Shown in pieces: positions 50,374-59,534 of a stretch of 64,000 nucleotides of DNA. Source of the DNA: an aff. Roholtiella sp. LEGE 12411 (lineage in GTDB: Bacteria > Cyanobacteriota > Cyanobacteriia > Cyanobacteriales > Nostocaceae); contig NZ_JADEXR010000009.1 of the NCBI RefSeq assembly GCF_015206995.1, forward strand, positions 3-64,002, given 5' to 3'. The notes under the pieces were generated by a model. The model did not search any database. It saw only the letters and a program-made list of their open reading frames with translations, and was not told the origin of the DNA. The first letter of the stretch is position 1. Each line of letters begins with the position of its first letter. Position numbers and translations under genes: made by a program.

Positions 50374-50585
50374 AGCCCTTTCAAGGTGGGTAAAAATATG
50401 GCTCCAAAAATCCCCTTTTTATTTCTTGCCTCTGTTTTCTCTGCGCCTCTGCGGTTAGATAAATTACTTTGAACCGCACAGACACAGCGAAAAGTCGGAG
50501 CGCCGGAAACCAGCGATCTGAACTTTTCAAGACACAGAGCGCTGAGAAAAAACAATCTTATTTTACGAATCACCTTGAAAGGGCT
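50374..50585. mobile_element. MITE-like element, family E
   Basis: This 212-bp element is bounded by perfect 15-bp inverted repeats, AGCCCTTTCAAGGTG and CACCTTGAAAGGGCT. Inside are TCTCTGCGCCTCTGCGG and AAGACACAGAGCGCTGAG. No credible frame. It lies next to the family A element at 50608-50745 in the trpD-dam spacer. Confidence 0.65.
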
Positions 50586-50607
50586 AGTCCTAATCATATT
50601 GAATTTC

Positions 50608-50745
50608 ATATAGGATTCCTATTTGATTTTTGAAAGAACTGCGTACACCTCTAACTCCCTTTTTTCGCATTTCCCATTCCCTATCCCCTATCCCCCATTC
50701 GGTGTCTCTACAAGTCAGTTCACGAATCAAATCGGATTACTATAG
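50608..50745. mobile_element. MITE-like element, family A copy 3, overlapping the end of dam
   Basis: This is a full-length copy of the element at 9551-9687: ATAGGATTCCTATTTGATTT at the left, CACGAATCAAATCGGATTAC then TATAG at the right. The right end runs into the dam reading frame and provides its last five codons and stop (minus strand TAT AGT AAT CCG ATT TGA). Confidence 0.75.
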
Positions 50746-51542
50746 TTAGTAATGAATAACTCTTTTCCCTTAGCAGCTCCATTCTGCTTGTAGTTATTCA
50801 TGCCATACTGTAATTCCCATTCTGCAATCTTGACTGATTTAAAATTTTCTCGAATTTGCGGTGAGTTGTCGTAAGTGATTAGCCAGGGGTGCTGACATTG
50901 AATTAAAAGTTCAGCAAATATTTGATGGTTAAAAGATGTGTGCAAGTCACCATCTTTACCATATAACTTTGATTTAGCAGCACTATAATACGGCGGATCT
51001 AAAAATACAAATATATTTTTACCTTCTGCATTTAATAGATGACTGTAATCTAAATTAGTAATTTGAACATTTTCTGTTAGGATACACCCTAATTTTTCTA
51101 GCCGTTCTATTGAAGTATTAGTAAATCGTTTATGAAAGGCTTCGTGAGAAAAACCACCTGATTCTACAGTTCCAGAAAAAGTAATTCTATTCAGGATAAA
51201 AAAGCGAACTGCCCTTTCAAAATCAGATAAATTGTTTACATCTACAGTTGTTAATTCTGTGAATAGCAATTTGCCATTTGTATATTTATCTTTAATATGA
51301 CGAATTTCTTTAACTAAATTAGCTATATCTGATTGAGCGAACTTCCAGAACAGGAATAGCTCGCGATTTAAATCATTAATCCAAAACTTTATGTCAGGAA
51401 ACTTTTGTTTTAAATAAATAAATACAGAACCGCCACCCACAAAAGGCTCTCTGAACTCAGCAAAATTATCTGGCAAGTATTCAACAATTTGATTTATTGC
51501 TTTTGACTTACCACCAGGATACCGGAGCGGACTTTTAATCAT
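50727..51542 (-). CDS. dam: Dam-type DNA adenine methyltransferase (D12 class)
   Basis: This 271-residue N6-adenine methylase of the D12 class, alpha order, has SPLRYPGGKSKAINQIVEYL at the start, the SAM motif EPFVGGGSVF, NDLNRELF, and the catalytic DPPY in FVFLDPPYYSAAKS. The target could be GATC, but D12 enzymes also recognise other sites. The C-terminus KELFITNYSNPI ends inside a miniature element, so the last codons are element-derived. It lies 129 bp downstream of the unknown gene of the GTPase/Hsp70-like cassette, on the same strand. Either a solitary methylase or the modification part of that island. Confidence 0.9.
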   Translation of the reverse strand: MIKSPLRYPGGKSKAINQIVEYLPDNFAEFREPFVGGGSVFIYLKQKFPDIKFWINDLNRELFLFWKFAQSDIANLVKEIRHIKDKYTNGKLLFTELTTVDVNNLSDFERAVRFFILNRITFSGTVESGGFSHEAFHKRFTNTSIERLEKLGCILTENVQITNLDYSHLLNAEGKNIFVFLDPPYYSAAKSKLYGKDGDLHTSFNHQIFAELLIQCQHPWLITYDNSPQIRENFKSVKIAEWELQYGMNNYKQNGAAKGKELFITNYSNPI

Positions 51543-51671
51543 AAAAATGAATACTTAATTGAGGGGCAAAATCAGACTGAGTTGTAAAGCTGGTTGCAAC
51601 GCTTGTGCCATCTTTTATACTTTAAATTTTATAAAATATAGTTTTGTGCTGTTGATTTATATCAATAGCAA

Positions 51672-52787
51672 TTACCGTGATGAGCGAAATAGTACACGAC
51701 CTAGAGATTCTTCCTGATTAATTCGCGCATACACTCGAAGACAAGTCAAAACTTCCCCTGGAACTCCTCCACAATTTAGTTGCAGGTCATCTTTAGATAA
51801 AGCACAGATATCTGCATATAGTCCCGATAATTGACGAATCCGCACTTCATAACCTGCTGCATTTGCCTGATCAGCAACTTTTTTCAAAATACGTCGTGAT
51901 TCTTGTTGTAGCTTACCCCACCAGGAATAACGCTCAGCAGGTGGTACAAATACTAGAGAATGTATTGCCTCATCCATGTCAATCCAGGCACGCAAAGTTA
52001 ACAATGGCTCAGCATTTTCCTCCGCCTTTTGGGTGCGCTCGAAGCGATCGCCTAAAGCGTCAATGTATTGATTTCGCTGTTCTGGTTGGTAATGTAAGGA
52101 AATAACATCAAAACCAAAAACGCTCTTTAAGGCATGATGTAAATCTGGGTCTAGTTCGATAAACTTTATACAAACTAGTAGGAACCCAGCTAGTAAATAC
52201 AAATTTCCAGATTCATTATTTTGGACAATTTCTGAATTTGACAGTGCTTTTTGAGATAAGCACAATCCCTTAGCTCTAACAGTACCTCTAAGTCCAGGGT
52301 AAATAATTTCATCTCGAAAAAAGGGCAGTTGATGGAGATCAGAATGATTCTCTATTGCACCAGCCTCTTGAGCCAGAGCTAAAGTACGCTGTCGCCAAGA
52401 TGTAGCCAAATCCTCTGGAACTCGCAGCAATTTGTGATGAATTTCGTTCCACAAATCTGAGTCAGTTTGGCTTTTTAATGGAGAATTACCCAGATAGTAA
52501 CTAAGTTCTGGGTCAGAGTCGAAAGCTTCTCGAAGGCGACTTAGTTTTAAATCATTTGACAGTGGTATATCTTCCCATCCAGAGTCTTGTTGTAGAGGTG
52601 CAATCACACTAGGTTGTAATAGGCTATGAAGTTCTTGCAGCACCTCATCACATATTTCAGATCCTGGATCTAGTGGAAATTGTGTGCGAGCCTGATTTAG
52701 AGTTGCTTCTAATCCGTACAGGCTAAACCGCAGTAACCGAGCTAACTCTGAGTTTTCTATTTCTAATAGCTGACGTAGATGCTGCAT
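51672..52787 (-). CDS. Unrecognised protein, third gene of the GTPase/Hsp70-like cassette
   Basis: About 371 residues, taking the ATG at 52787 (MQHLRQLLEIENSELARLLR); the frame opens three codons earlier at 52796. I recognise no family. It appears mainly helical and soluble, with several Glu/Leu-rich stretches, a central hydrophobic segment (NLYLLAGFLLVCIKFIEL, about residues 204-221) that may be buried or membrane-associated, and a motif-like WWGKLQQESRRILKKVADQA. The last part contains GVPGEVLTCLRVYARI. It lies 119 bp after the Hsp70-like gene on the same strand. By position it would correspond to SrfA in an SrfABC-like arrangement, but sequence similarity is not claimed. Confidence 0.6.
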   Translation of the reverse strand: MQHLRQLLEIENSELARLLRFSLYGLEATLNQARTQFPLDPGSEICDEVLQELHSLLQPSVIAPLQQDSGWEDIPLSNDLKLSRLREAFDSDPELSYYLGNSPLKSQTDSDLWNEIHHKLLRVPEDLATSWRQRTLALAQEAGAIENHSDLHQLPFFRDEIIYPGLRGTVRAKGLCLSQKALSNSEIVQNNESGNLYLLAGFLLVCIKFIELDPDLHHALKSVFGFDVISLHYQPEQRNQYIDALGDRFERTQKAEENAEPLLTLRAWIDMDEAIHSLVFVPPAERYSWWGKLQQESRRILKKVADQANAAGYEVRIRQLSGLYADICALSKDDLQLNCGGVPGEVLTCLRVYARINQEESLGRVLFRSSR

Positions 52788-52915
52788 GAATATCACTTTT
52801 TCTTTTTATCTCACGCATCTTTCCGCAGGGTAGGCGCAAAGCGAAAGCGTTTCTGGTGGAGTGAACAGACCCGGCGGAAGCCGTCGCTCCGACTTCTCTC
52901 TACGTGAGGAAAGCT

Positions 52916-55900
52916 TTAATGTATGCCGCAAAACGGATCGCGTTCTTTATCGACTTCGTTGGGTTGCAACTCTAATTCAGTGTAAAAAACACATCCCTCT
53001 TGCTTGAGGCATTCTTGATTTTTCGATGTCCAGTAGGGCACTTCACCCGCGTGTATTCGCAGAATGCCTTGGTTATCGAGAGTCACACGATATTGGCAAG
53101 GATAATCTGTAGTAATATCTGGTTTACTGAGTGCGCCAATTCGGATCCATTTTTTGGTGTTGGTTTCGGCATCCGTTTGATAAACATAAAAAGTGTGCTG
53201 ACCAGTTTGCGGAAAATGAGGCAATAAGTTACTAATTAACCCGCTTCCTGGTTGGGGTGTACCATCGCGCAGATAGTGAAATTCTTGAAGCGATTTACTA
53301 TTATCATTCCCTACTTCAAATACTAAATGATAGGCATGTGGTTGATCAACGGTTGCTGATTCAATCACATTGATGGCGATATCACCATCATTCAAGTCTT
53401 TGTAGGGGCGTTCAACTGCAATGTTCCACTTCAATTTTCCATCAGCAAACAAGGCTGATGTTTCTTCTTTACCGAAAGCTGCCATTATTGCTGATCCCAC
53501 ATCAATACCAGGAACGTCAATCAAATAATGGGGATTTCCTTGACAAAGCAGTACACTAAACTGAAGCGTTTGATCAATCTCAAATTGGACTTTAATTTTT
53601 TTGAGAAACTCAGACTCATTTACTCCCAGTTGCTCCATGAGGTTTCTGCCGTCAAAACTACCCCAAAGTCTTAAATCTCCATCTTCGTAGTCCTGACGGT
53701 AAATGATGTTGGTCAATTGTATACCTTGCCAAGCAGTCCGAACTTTTGCTACCGTTTCCCAGGGTGCAAGTTGGTAAAGTTCTTGTCCAGCCTTGAATAT
53801 TGACAGCAAATCGTTGGTTTGGGTTTTGCGTTTGAAGTTGCAAGGCAAATAATAAAAAAGATTTTTGACATCAATTTCAAGTTGATTAGCTCCCTTACGC
53901 AGTAATCCCTTAGATTCTTCGGGATCGAACCTCAGTCTTCGCAACTTCTCTGCATAGCAAGCACCAGCGGATGTGGCTAGCTTAGTAAATTCCAGCACAA
54001 AGGTAATGCGTTCTGGATTCCAGACAAAATATGGAGAGTTGCTAAATTCTTGGTAGATTTGGCGCTGTACTAAATCGAGATTGCAAGTTTTGCCAGACAG
54101 AATTAACCAATCAACTTTTTGGGAGTTTCTCAAATCTTTGGTAGTATCTTTATAACGTAAGCGACTTTCCATTAGTCCTTTGGCAATACCGATCGCTTCT
54201 TTAATTGCTGAAGAGGCGGCCCGTTCAAATTGCGAACTATCTAGAGTAACGCAGATATTATTTGGATCTTTAACCTGTAATTTAACACCATTTTGGGTGA
54301 GTAGTTCTGAAATTTGTTGCTCACAAAGAGTGAACGTCAACTGAGAATCATCTACGGTTGATTGCCCAAGTTTGAGCTTAGCTGCTTCCGCATAATCCCA
54401 GAGAGTATAAAAGGTTTGCAGGCGTTGGGGTGCTTGTTGCCAACGAGTTGGCAATACTTTTTCGGCAGTATCTAAGGCATCTTTATAAGCAACGTCACCT
54501 TCTGGATTCTCTCTGTCTAGACATTTTAAAAGACTACCACTTTGAAATTGACCTTGTTCTAAGAAGCGCTCGTTTAACTCTGAGTTAATTAAATCTTCTA
54601 GTGCATCACTTTCAATATCACCTGTTGTCACTGCTGTTAATAAAAAGTCAGCGATCGCTACTTTCAATAATCTCAAAATTCGTAGTGTAATTAACTCACC
54701 ACCTAATTGTAAATGACCGGATGAACCTAATAGTTTCGGTGTCAGTTTATAATAGCGTCCCCCTAAACCTCGGTCTTCATAATCGGTAAAAGTAGGGGTT
54801 TTATCTTCCAAAGTAAGTTCAATCAAAGCTAAGTCTGTTGTTCCCCCACCGATATCCAAAACGAGAACATTTTGTGACCATTTGTTCCCTTCTTGACGAC
54901 AACGGGTTTTGAATGACTCAATACCAATGTTGAGATTACCGCCAAATTCTCGCCACAAAAAGAATATCGCTACAGAAACGGCTTCGTCATAAGCAGTTTG
55001 CACATCGTCAATCCCCAACTGCTCAATCAATTCCTTAATTTCTTTACGAACAACTGGTGGGGCAACAGTTGGGTAGGTGACAACAGCTGTTAAAAAATCT
55101 CCCTCAGAAAATCTGCGTCGTGCTCGTTGGCGGTAGTCTTCAGTTAACTCGATGAGATGTCCCCAAGCTCCTTGGATTAGCTCGTTAACAGTAATTGTCT
55201 GTTCTGCACCATTTAAAATAACTGGAAAAGAACGCTCCTGTCCAAAATAGCGTTTGGGTGAGTGGTGAAATCTGCTGATAATTTCTTTAATTGAGCTGCT
55301 TGTGCTTTGAGCGATCGCTTTTTTTCTATTGTCTCTGGCTTCTCTACCCATCCGCAGTTTTAAGTCCGCTAACTTAAAAATTTCCAACTCGCTGGGAATT
55401 TCTGTGTCGCGGCGATCAATATCCAAAACAACTGGGATGAGATTTTGGGACTCTAGGGTAGGGACACGGAACACTTCATGATATATCTGGTAAAGTTTTT
55501 TGCTGACAGCACGGCGGAACCGCTCGCTGTTACCCAAACACAGTTCTATTTGGCGAATTGTTTCCAAAAATCGCTCTTTGTTATCACTTTCAAAAACTTC
55601 ACTCAAGCAACTGGGTTCTATCTCCAGGTTTTTGCTAATATCAGCGATAAACTTTTCCCATTCACTATCACTAACATCTGGTAAAGCCAGAGAGGCTGGA
55701 GAACTCAGCCATTGAGCTAAGCGATCGCGCAACCGGATTTCTTGTTCTTTGGGTAAAATTTCTGCGATCGGTACTTCAATCGGATCGAAAAGTGTGACTG
55801 TAGAATTCGAGGTTCCAAAATCTAAAGCAAACCATCCCGGAAACCTTTTTTTTTGCTGCTCGCTTGGGTGTTGATCACTATGGTTGTTGAGTTTAAAAGG

Positions 55901-55933
55901 GTTCATTGCAGTATCCGTAAGCGCAGAATTCAT
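52916..55933 (-). CDS. Large Hsp70/actin-fold ATPase, SrfB-like
   Basis: This 1005-residue protein has the actin/Hsp70 ATPase signature in three pieces: phosphate-1 GWFALDFGTSNSTVTLFD (residues 33-50), phosphate-2 NVLVLDIGGGTTDLALIEL (about 357-375), and an adenosine-type motif WLILSGKTCNLDLVQRQI (about 655). A long insertion separates the first two, and about 300 residues beyond the ATPase, rich in beta segments, replace the usual Hsp70 substrate domain. The size and layout resemble virulence-factor SrfB-type proteins. The start MNSALTDTAM lies 160 bp after the GTPase stop; the internal ATG at residue 10 also fits. No membrane segment. Client or filament function is unknown. Confidence 0.75.
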   Translation of the reverse strand: MNSALTDTAMNPFKLNNHSDQHPSEQQKKRFPGWFALDFGTSNSTVTLFDPIEVPIAEILPKEQEIRLRDRLAQWLSSPASLALPDVSDSEWEKFIADISKNLEIEPSCLSEVFESDNKERFLETIRQIELCLGNSERFRRAVSKKLYQIYHEVFRVPTLESQNLIPVVLDIDRRDTEIPSELEIFKLADLKLRMGREARDNRKKAIAQSTSSSIKEIISRFHHSPKRYFGQERSFPVILNGAEQTITVNELIQGAWGHLIELTEDYRQRARRRFSEGDFLTAVVTYPTVAPPVVRKEIKELIEQLGIDDVQTAYDEAVSVAIFFLWREFGGNLNIGIESFKTRCRQEGNKWSQNVLVLDIGGGTTDLALIELTLEDKTPTFTDYEDRGLGGRYYKLTPKLLGSSGHLQLGGELITLRILRLLKVAIADFLLTAVTTGDIESDALEDLINSELNERFLEQGQFQSGSLLKCLDRENPEGDVAYKDALDTAEKVLPTRWQQAPQRLQTFYTLWDYAEAAKLKLGQSTVDDSQLTFTLCEQQISELLTQNGVKLQVKDPNNICVTLDSSQFERAASSAIKEAIGIAKGLMESRLRYKDTTKDLRNSQKVDWLILSGKTCNLDLVQRQIYQEFSNSPYFVWNPERITFVLEFTKLATSAGACYAEKLRRLRFDPEESKGLLRKGANQLEIDVKNLFYYLPCNFKRKTQTNDLLSIFKAGQELYQLAPWETVAKVRTAWQGIQLTNIIYRQDYEDGDLRLWGSFDGRNLMEQLGVNESEFLKKIKVQFEIDQTLQFSVLLCQGNPHYLIDVPGIDVGSAIMAAFGKEETSALFADGKLKWNIAVERPYKDLNDGDIAINVIESATVDQPHAYHLVFEVGNDNSKSLQEFHYLRDGTPQPGSGLISNLLPHFPQTGQHTFYVYQTDAETNTKKWIRIGALSKPDITTDYPCQYRVTLDNQGILRIHAGEVPYWTSKNQECLKQEGCVFYTELELQPNEVDKERDPFCGIH

Positions 55934-56093
55934 TAAGTGCTATGGGAAGATAAGGAAAGTATTACTTGATGATTTGAGCCATAGATAAACACGAATTAAT
56001 TATTGGTCTGTGTGCATCTGTGGATTAAGCTCAAAGCATCTACTTTTATCAGATATTTATTAACAGTTTTTATCCAACCTATAAAATTTGCAC

Positions 56094-58646
56094 CTACATA
56101 GAAATATCTGAGTAAGAAATAGTGACAATTTCTGAGAGAATCTGCAACCAAGTAGGAATTGATATTTCATCTGGAGAGTTACCCGCTGCCAAATACCTCA
56201 ACAAGGATTCTTCTTTTGATAGATTTTGCAAACTGGGAATAATTTGATCCAAAATACCTTCTAATTCTAAATTAACTTGCTGATTAACTTCACTAACATA
56301 CTGCACAAGGTGGAGACTAGCGCTAGCAGTAATCTCGTCTCGTAGCCGTAGCACTAAAAGTTGGTGGTTGTTAGCTCTGGATAAGCCTTGACTTCTTTCG
56401 GGTGCCCAATCGAAGATTTGACCAATGTTGTGTTTGTCGTTTTGACGCGCCAAGGGGAATATAATTTCGGATGCGATCGCTTGATCTTTGCTACTGATTT
56501 CGGAGATAATTGCTTCTTTCCATTGATTAGGATCGCAACCCAAAAACAACTTATAAAATAAATCGGCTGCTTCCAAACCAAATTTTTCTTCGATATCTTG
56601 TTCCATTTCTGGGTAGAGAATTGCATTTAAATAGTCGCGTTCTTGAGCTACATAATTTGATAATTTGTTCAACAAGTCTAAAACTGCTTGACGGATGCGA
56701 TCGCGGGCAAAACCTTCTAGTTCTTTAACGGTTTTTTCAAATACCTGATAGAAATCATCACTCTTTGTAGGCAGAGAAGTATTGACTCGGTTTCCTCTGT
56801 CAAATAGTTTGCCGGCTGCACCTTTAGATTCTGTAAGAGCGATCGTGCCATTATTAGCTTTATTGAAGAGTAAAGTCCACTGATTCCAATTAAGTATTCT
56901 AAAAATTAACTCATCTTTGACGACATCGCTAACAACAATTCCACGTTGGTCTTTGAGCGGTTCTTTTCCTAAATCTTTTTGAAAGTTCCTGTAGATTTTA
57001 TCCAAGCTTTCGACTACAACGGACAACTCAATAAAAGCTGGACTGTCTGCTGTTGGTATGCCTTGCTCGTGAATTTCTTCTATGATGTTTTTCAAGTTAT
57101 CTTGTTGTTGTCGCACCTCATTAGCAGCTCTACAAGTATCTTCATACAGTTGCTTAAAACCGTGATTTGCTACGTGGTTTTGAATCAACTCTCGTAGCTT
57201 ACTAATCCCACCGTCTTGAGCAAAGTAACCTAGTTGTCTGCCAAGATGGCTACGAGCATCAGATTTCAGCAGATGTTCGCTTAAACGTGCCCATTTTTGT
57301 TGTAACCGTTTAGACCGATCTAAGTAATCAGGATAGTCCAGGTTAGCCAAAAACTCTGGTGAGCCTGCTTTGACTGTACTAGAACGTTTTGCCAAATCAG
57401 CCAGTCCTAACAGTGGCGACAGGAGAACGATGCGGTCTTTTTGGGTTGTAAACGCACTTGCACCATCAATAATAGTTTGTAAAACTTTCAATTTTTGGAA
57501 AACAGTCTCTTCCTGCAAAGGATTATCGGCTAGGCTATCTTCAATCAGTTGATCTAGTTCTCGTTCACCACCCTCACTGTCTAAGGGTAGTTGATCAAAG
57601 CGACCTATACCAACCAGAATTAAATCTTTGAGGTCTTGTCCTGGTCGCTGCTGCTGCATCATGGTAAAAATTTTATTAGCGCGATCGCTTCCGGGAGATT
57701 TGCCATTCAGTAGTACCAAAATCGTCTGTACTTCTGCTAGCTCCCGCAGTGACAAAAACGTGTCTCTAGCCCCCGAATTAGCAGCCCCCAAGCCTGGAAA
57801 GTCTAAGAGAATAAATTTGTCAGCACCTGCAAAATCCCAAATTTCTCGCGATATTTTCACCTCAATGTTTACACGGCGAATCAGTGGGAAGCTATTTTGT
57901 AATAACTTTGTTGGTAATCTCTGGGGTGGACTTGGTAATCGGACATGAGTCGGAGGTAAATCCTCAAAGTTCAGAGTTTGGATTGCCATCGGCTGTTCGG
58001 CTAGCTGTAAACCTTCACGGGCTGTGGTAGCATCAATCTGGTAGCATCCATCACACATAACTTCACCATAAGAGTGATAAGCGCGAATGAATAATACTAA
58101 TTCCCGTAGCAAATAACGTAGCTCTAAGTTGTTACTGCTATTCCAGGATTCTTCACACCAGCTAAGAATATCTTTCCAAGAGTTGAGTTTCGAGAGCAGT
58201 ACAAGCGGAAGTCCTGCTGCTGTTGACCTTCTATTTGCCTCCGCTAGCATGAAGTGCAAGCACTCATTTACTCCTTCGTGAGAAAGATACTCAACTGTAA
58301 AATTACTTACTTGGGTTGTTGCAAACCCATCTTGCGGTATGATGTGAATGGCGGTAACATTGCCTGTAGTGGGATTTTCACTCACTGGTAAGGCATCTGC
58401 ATATCCAATCAGGCTACCTAAAAGCAGGGTTTTCCCACTACTAAATTCCCCCATCACACCAATTTTGACTGGCGAAGTAGCAAGTTCTACAGTTTTCTCA
58501 GCAGCTTCCCGGAGATCTAGGAGACATTCATCAAGGCTAGCTGGAACCCAATCTTCTTGTTTAGAAGGGTGCTGAGGTATCGAGTCTAATTTCCGGAGGA
58601 TGAACTCGCCGTACTCTTTAAGACGCTCCAGTTTTTCTGGTTCCAT
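56094..58646 (-). CDS. Dynamin-like large GTPase, SrfC-like position
   Basis: This 850-residue protein has a dynamin-superfamily G domain: G1 GVMGEFSSGKTLLLGSL (residues 63-79, P-loop GEFSSGKT), G2 with Thr in ENPTTGNVTAI, G3 FILLDFPGLG, and a G4-like segment LVGIGRFDQLP that lacks the standard N/T-K-x-D. A large insertion lies between G2 and G3 (about residues 105-275). The C-terminal half is helical, including coiled-coil stretches, as in bacterial dynamin-like proteins. There is no clear membrane anchor. It is the first gene of a four-gene minus-strand run with the Hsp70-like ATPase, an unknown protein and dam. The exact role is unknown. Confidence 0.78.
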   Translation of the reverse strand: MEPEKLERLKEYGEFILRKLDSIPQHPSKQEDWVPASLDECLLDLREAAEKTVELATSPVKIGVMGEFSSGKTLLLGSLIGYADALPVSENPTTGNVTAIHIIPQDGFATTQVSNFTVEYLSHEGVNECLHFMLAEANRRSTAAGLPLVLLSKLNSWKDILSWCEESWNSSNNLELRYLLRELVLFIRAYHSYGEVMCDGCYQIDATTAREGLQLAEQPMAIQTLNFEDLPPTHVRLPSPPQRLPTKLLQNSFPLIRRVNIEVKISREIWDFAGADKFILLDFPGLGAANSGARDTFLSLRELAEVQTILVLLNGKSPGSDRANKIFTMMQQQRPGQDLKDLILVGIGRFDQLPLDSEGGERELDQLIEDSLADNPLQEETVFQKLKVLQTIIDGASAFTTQKDRIVLLSPLLGLADLAKRSSTVKAGSPEFLANLDYPDYLDRSKRLQQKWARLSEHLLKSDARSHLGRQLGYFAQDGGISKLRELIQNHVANHGFKQLYEDTCRAANEVRQQQDNLKNIIEEIHEQGIPTADSPAFIELSVVVESLDKIYRNFQKDLGKEPLKDQRGIVVSDVVKDELIFRILNWNQWTLLFNKANNGTIALTESKGAAGKLFDRGNRVNTSLPTKSDDFYQVFEKTVKELEGFARDRIRQAVLDLLNKLSNYVAQERDYLNAILYPEMEQDIEEKFGLEAADLFYKLFLGCDPNQWKEAIISEISSKDQAIASEIIFPLARQNDKHNIGQIFDWAPERSQGLSRANNHQLLVLRLRDEITASASLHLVQYVSEVNQQVNLELEGILDQIIPSLQNLSKEESLLRYLAAGNSPDEISIPTWLQILSEIVTISYSDISM

Positions 58647-58703
58647 AGAGTAGTTTTTCGCCTAACATTAATTTCTGTGAGCTTTATAACATAAAAAACG
58701 CGA

Positions 58704-58907
58704 TCAACAGCCATTAATACAATGCGTTGAAGGCATATTTTGTCTTTCTCTCAGTTCATTTGCTATTTTAGTGCGAGCTGTTTTTATTGGCTCAGACCAT
58801 TCTAAAAAATCTGGTTTAGGCAGCAACAGTATAAAGCTATATGTGGGAAAATCTTTGACTATCGTAAATTTTGCACTAATACGTAAGCATTTGATAAAAA
58901 ATTCCAC
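58704..58907 (-). CDS. Possible small protein of 67 residues
   Basis: This frame of 67 codons starts MEFFIKCLRISAKFTIVKDF and has plausible cyanobacterial codon use. It lies 57 bp upstream of the GTPase gene on the same strand. No family is recognised and no ribosome site is obvious. It may be a remnant or a chance frame; listed because the position would place it first in the cassette. Confidence 0.3.
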   Translation of the reverse strand: MEFFIKCLRISAKFTIVKDFPTYSFILLLPKPDFLEWSEPIKTARTKIANELRERQNMPSTHCINGC

Positions 58908-59534
58908 TTTTCTGATGAAGCTGAATTAAATTTGGCAGCAATGCAGCAGTATTAGCATAAACTGATAAATATTTTAAGTAAGAGATTGCGTTCATTTAGC
59001 TTCCTTTATATTTATCTACTTTCCGGTTTACAATAAATTTAAAATAAGCTATAAAAGCTTTTTATTTAATTATTATTAATATTTACTCGACTCTGATTAT
59101 GTTGTTTCCAGACTTTTTAATAATCTTTTACCAGACACGGGCTTACAGACTAGCTATGAAAAGCTCTTTAGAGGAATGGATTTAATCTCACAGGATCAAA
59201 CTTTTCTTCATTGTTATGATTTGAGTTTTTGATGAATAGACCAGAATAGGCTAGACATGGCAATGCCCACTCTACAGCAACGAATTATGTGCTGTAGTAT
59301 ACTAAATTTAAAATCACCGTCAGCAGCTAAAAATGTAAATAAAACGCTATATATGCAATGAATTTTTCTAAATTATAACCTCAGTAATTTTACTATTATT
59401 TTACTAAAAAAAATGATTTAGTATTAATCAAAAGTTAATACTAAATCATTTTTGGTTGTTTTAGATTATCAAGTATAAATCCTACTTTCTCAGATTTACT
59501 TTATCAAAATTTTCCGCATAACAGGCAGGTAAAA
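58908..59534. other. AT-rich intergenic region
   Basis: About 630 bp of AT-rich DNA between the GTPase side (minus) and the large kinase (plus). It holds a degenerate copy (about 59225-59320) of the non-coding block seen at 26938-27130, here without the inner miniature element, and a perfect 19-bp-stem hairpin at 59409-59453. No further gene recognised. Confidence 0.5.
59409..59453. terminator. Perfect 19-bp stem hairpin upstream of the large kinase
   Basis: AAAAATGATTTAGTATTAA and TTAATACTAAATCATTTTT pair perfectly around the seven-base loop TCAAAAG. A-run before and T-run after make it look like a bidirectional Rho-independent terminator, although no plus-strand gene lies upstream. It ends 81 bp before the kinase GTG start. 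Confidence 0.65.

Noticed and set aside
50213-50609. Two overlapping frames (81 and 83 residues) between trpD and dam
   Set aside because: Both lie across the family E element with 15-bp inverted ends, have low-complexity hydrophobic or basic content and no recognisable features.
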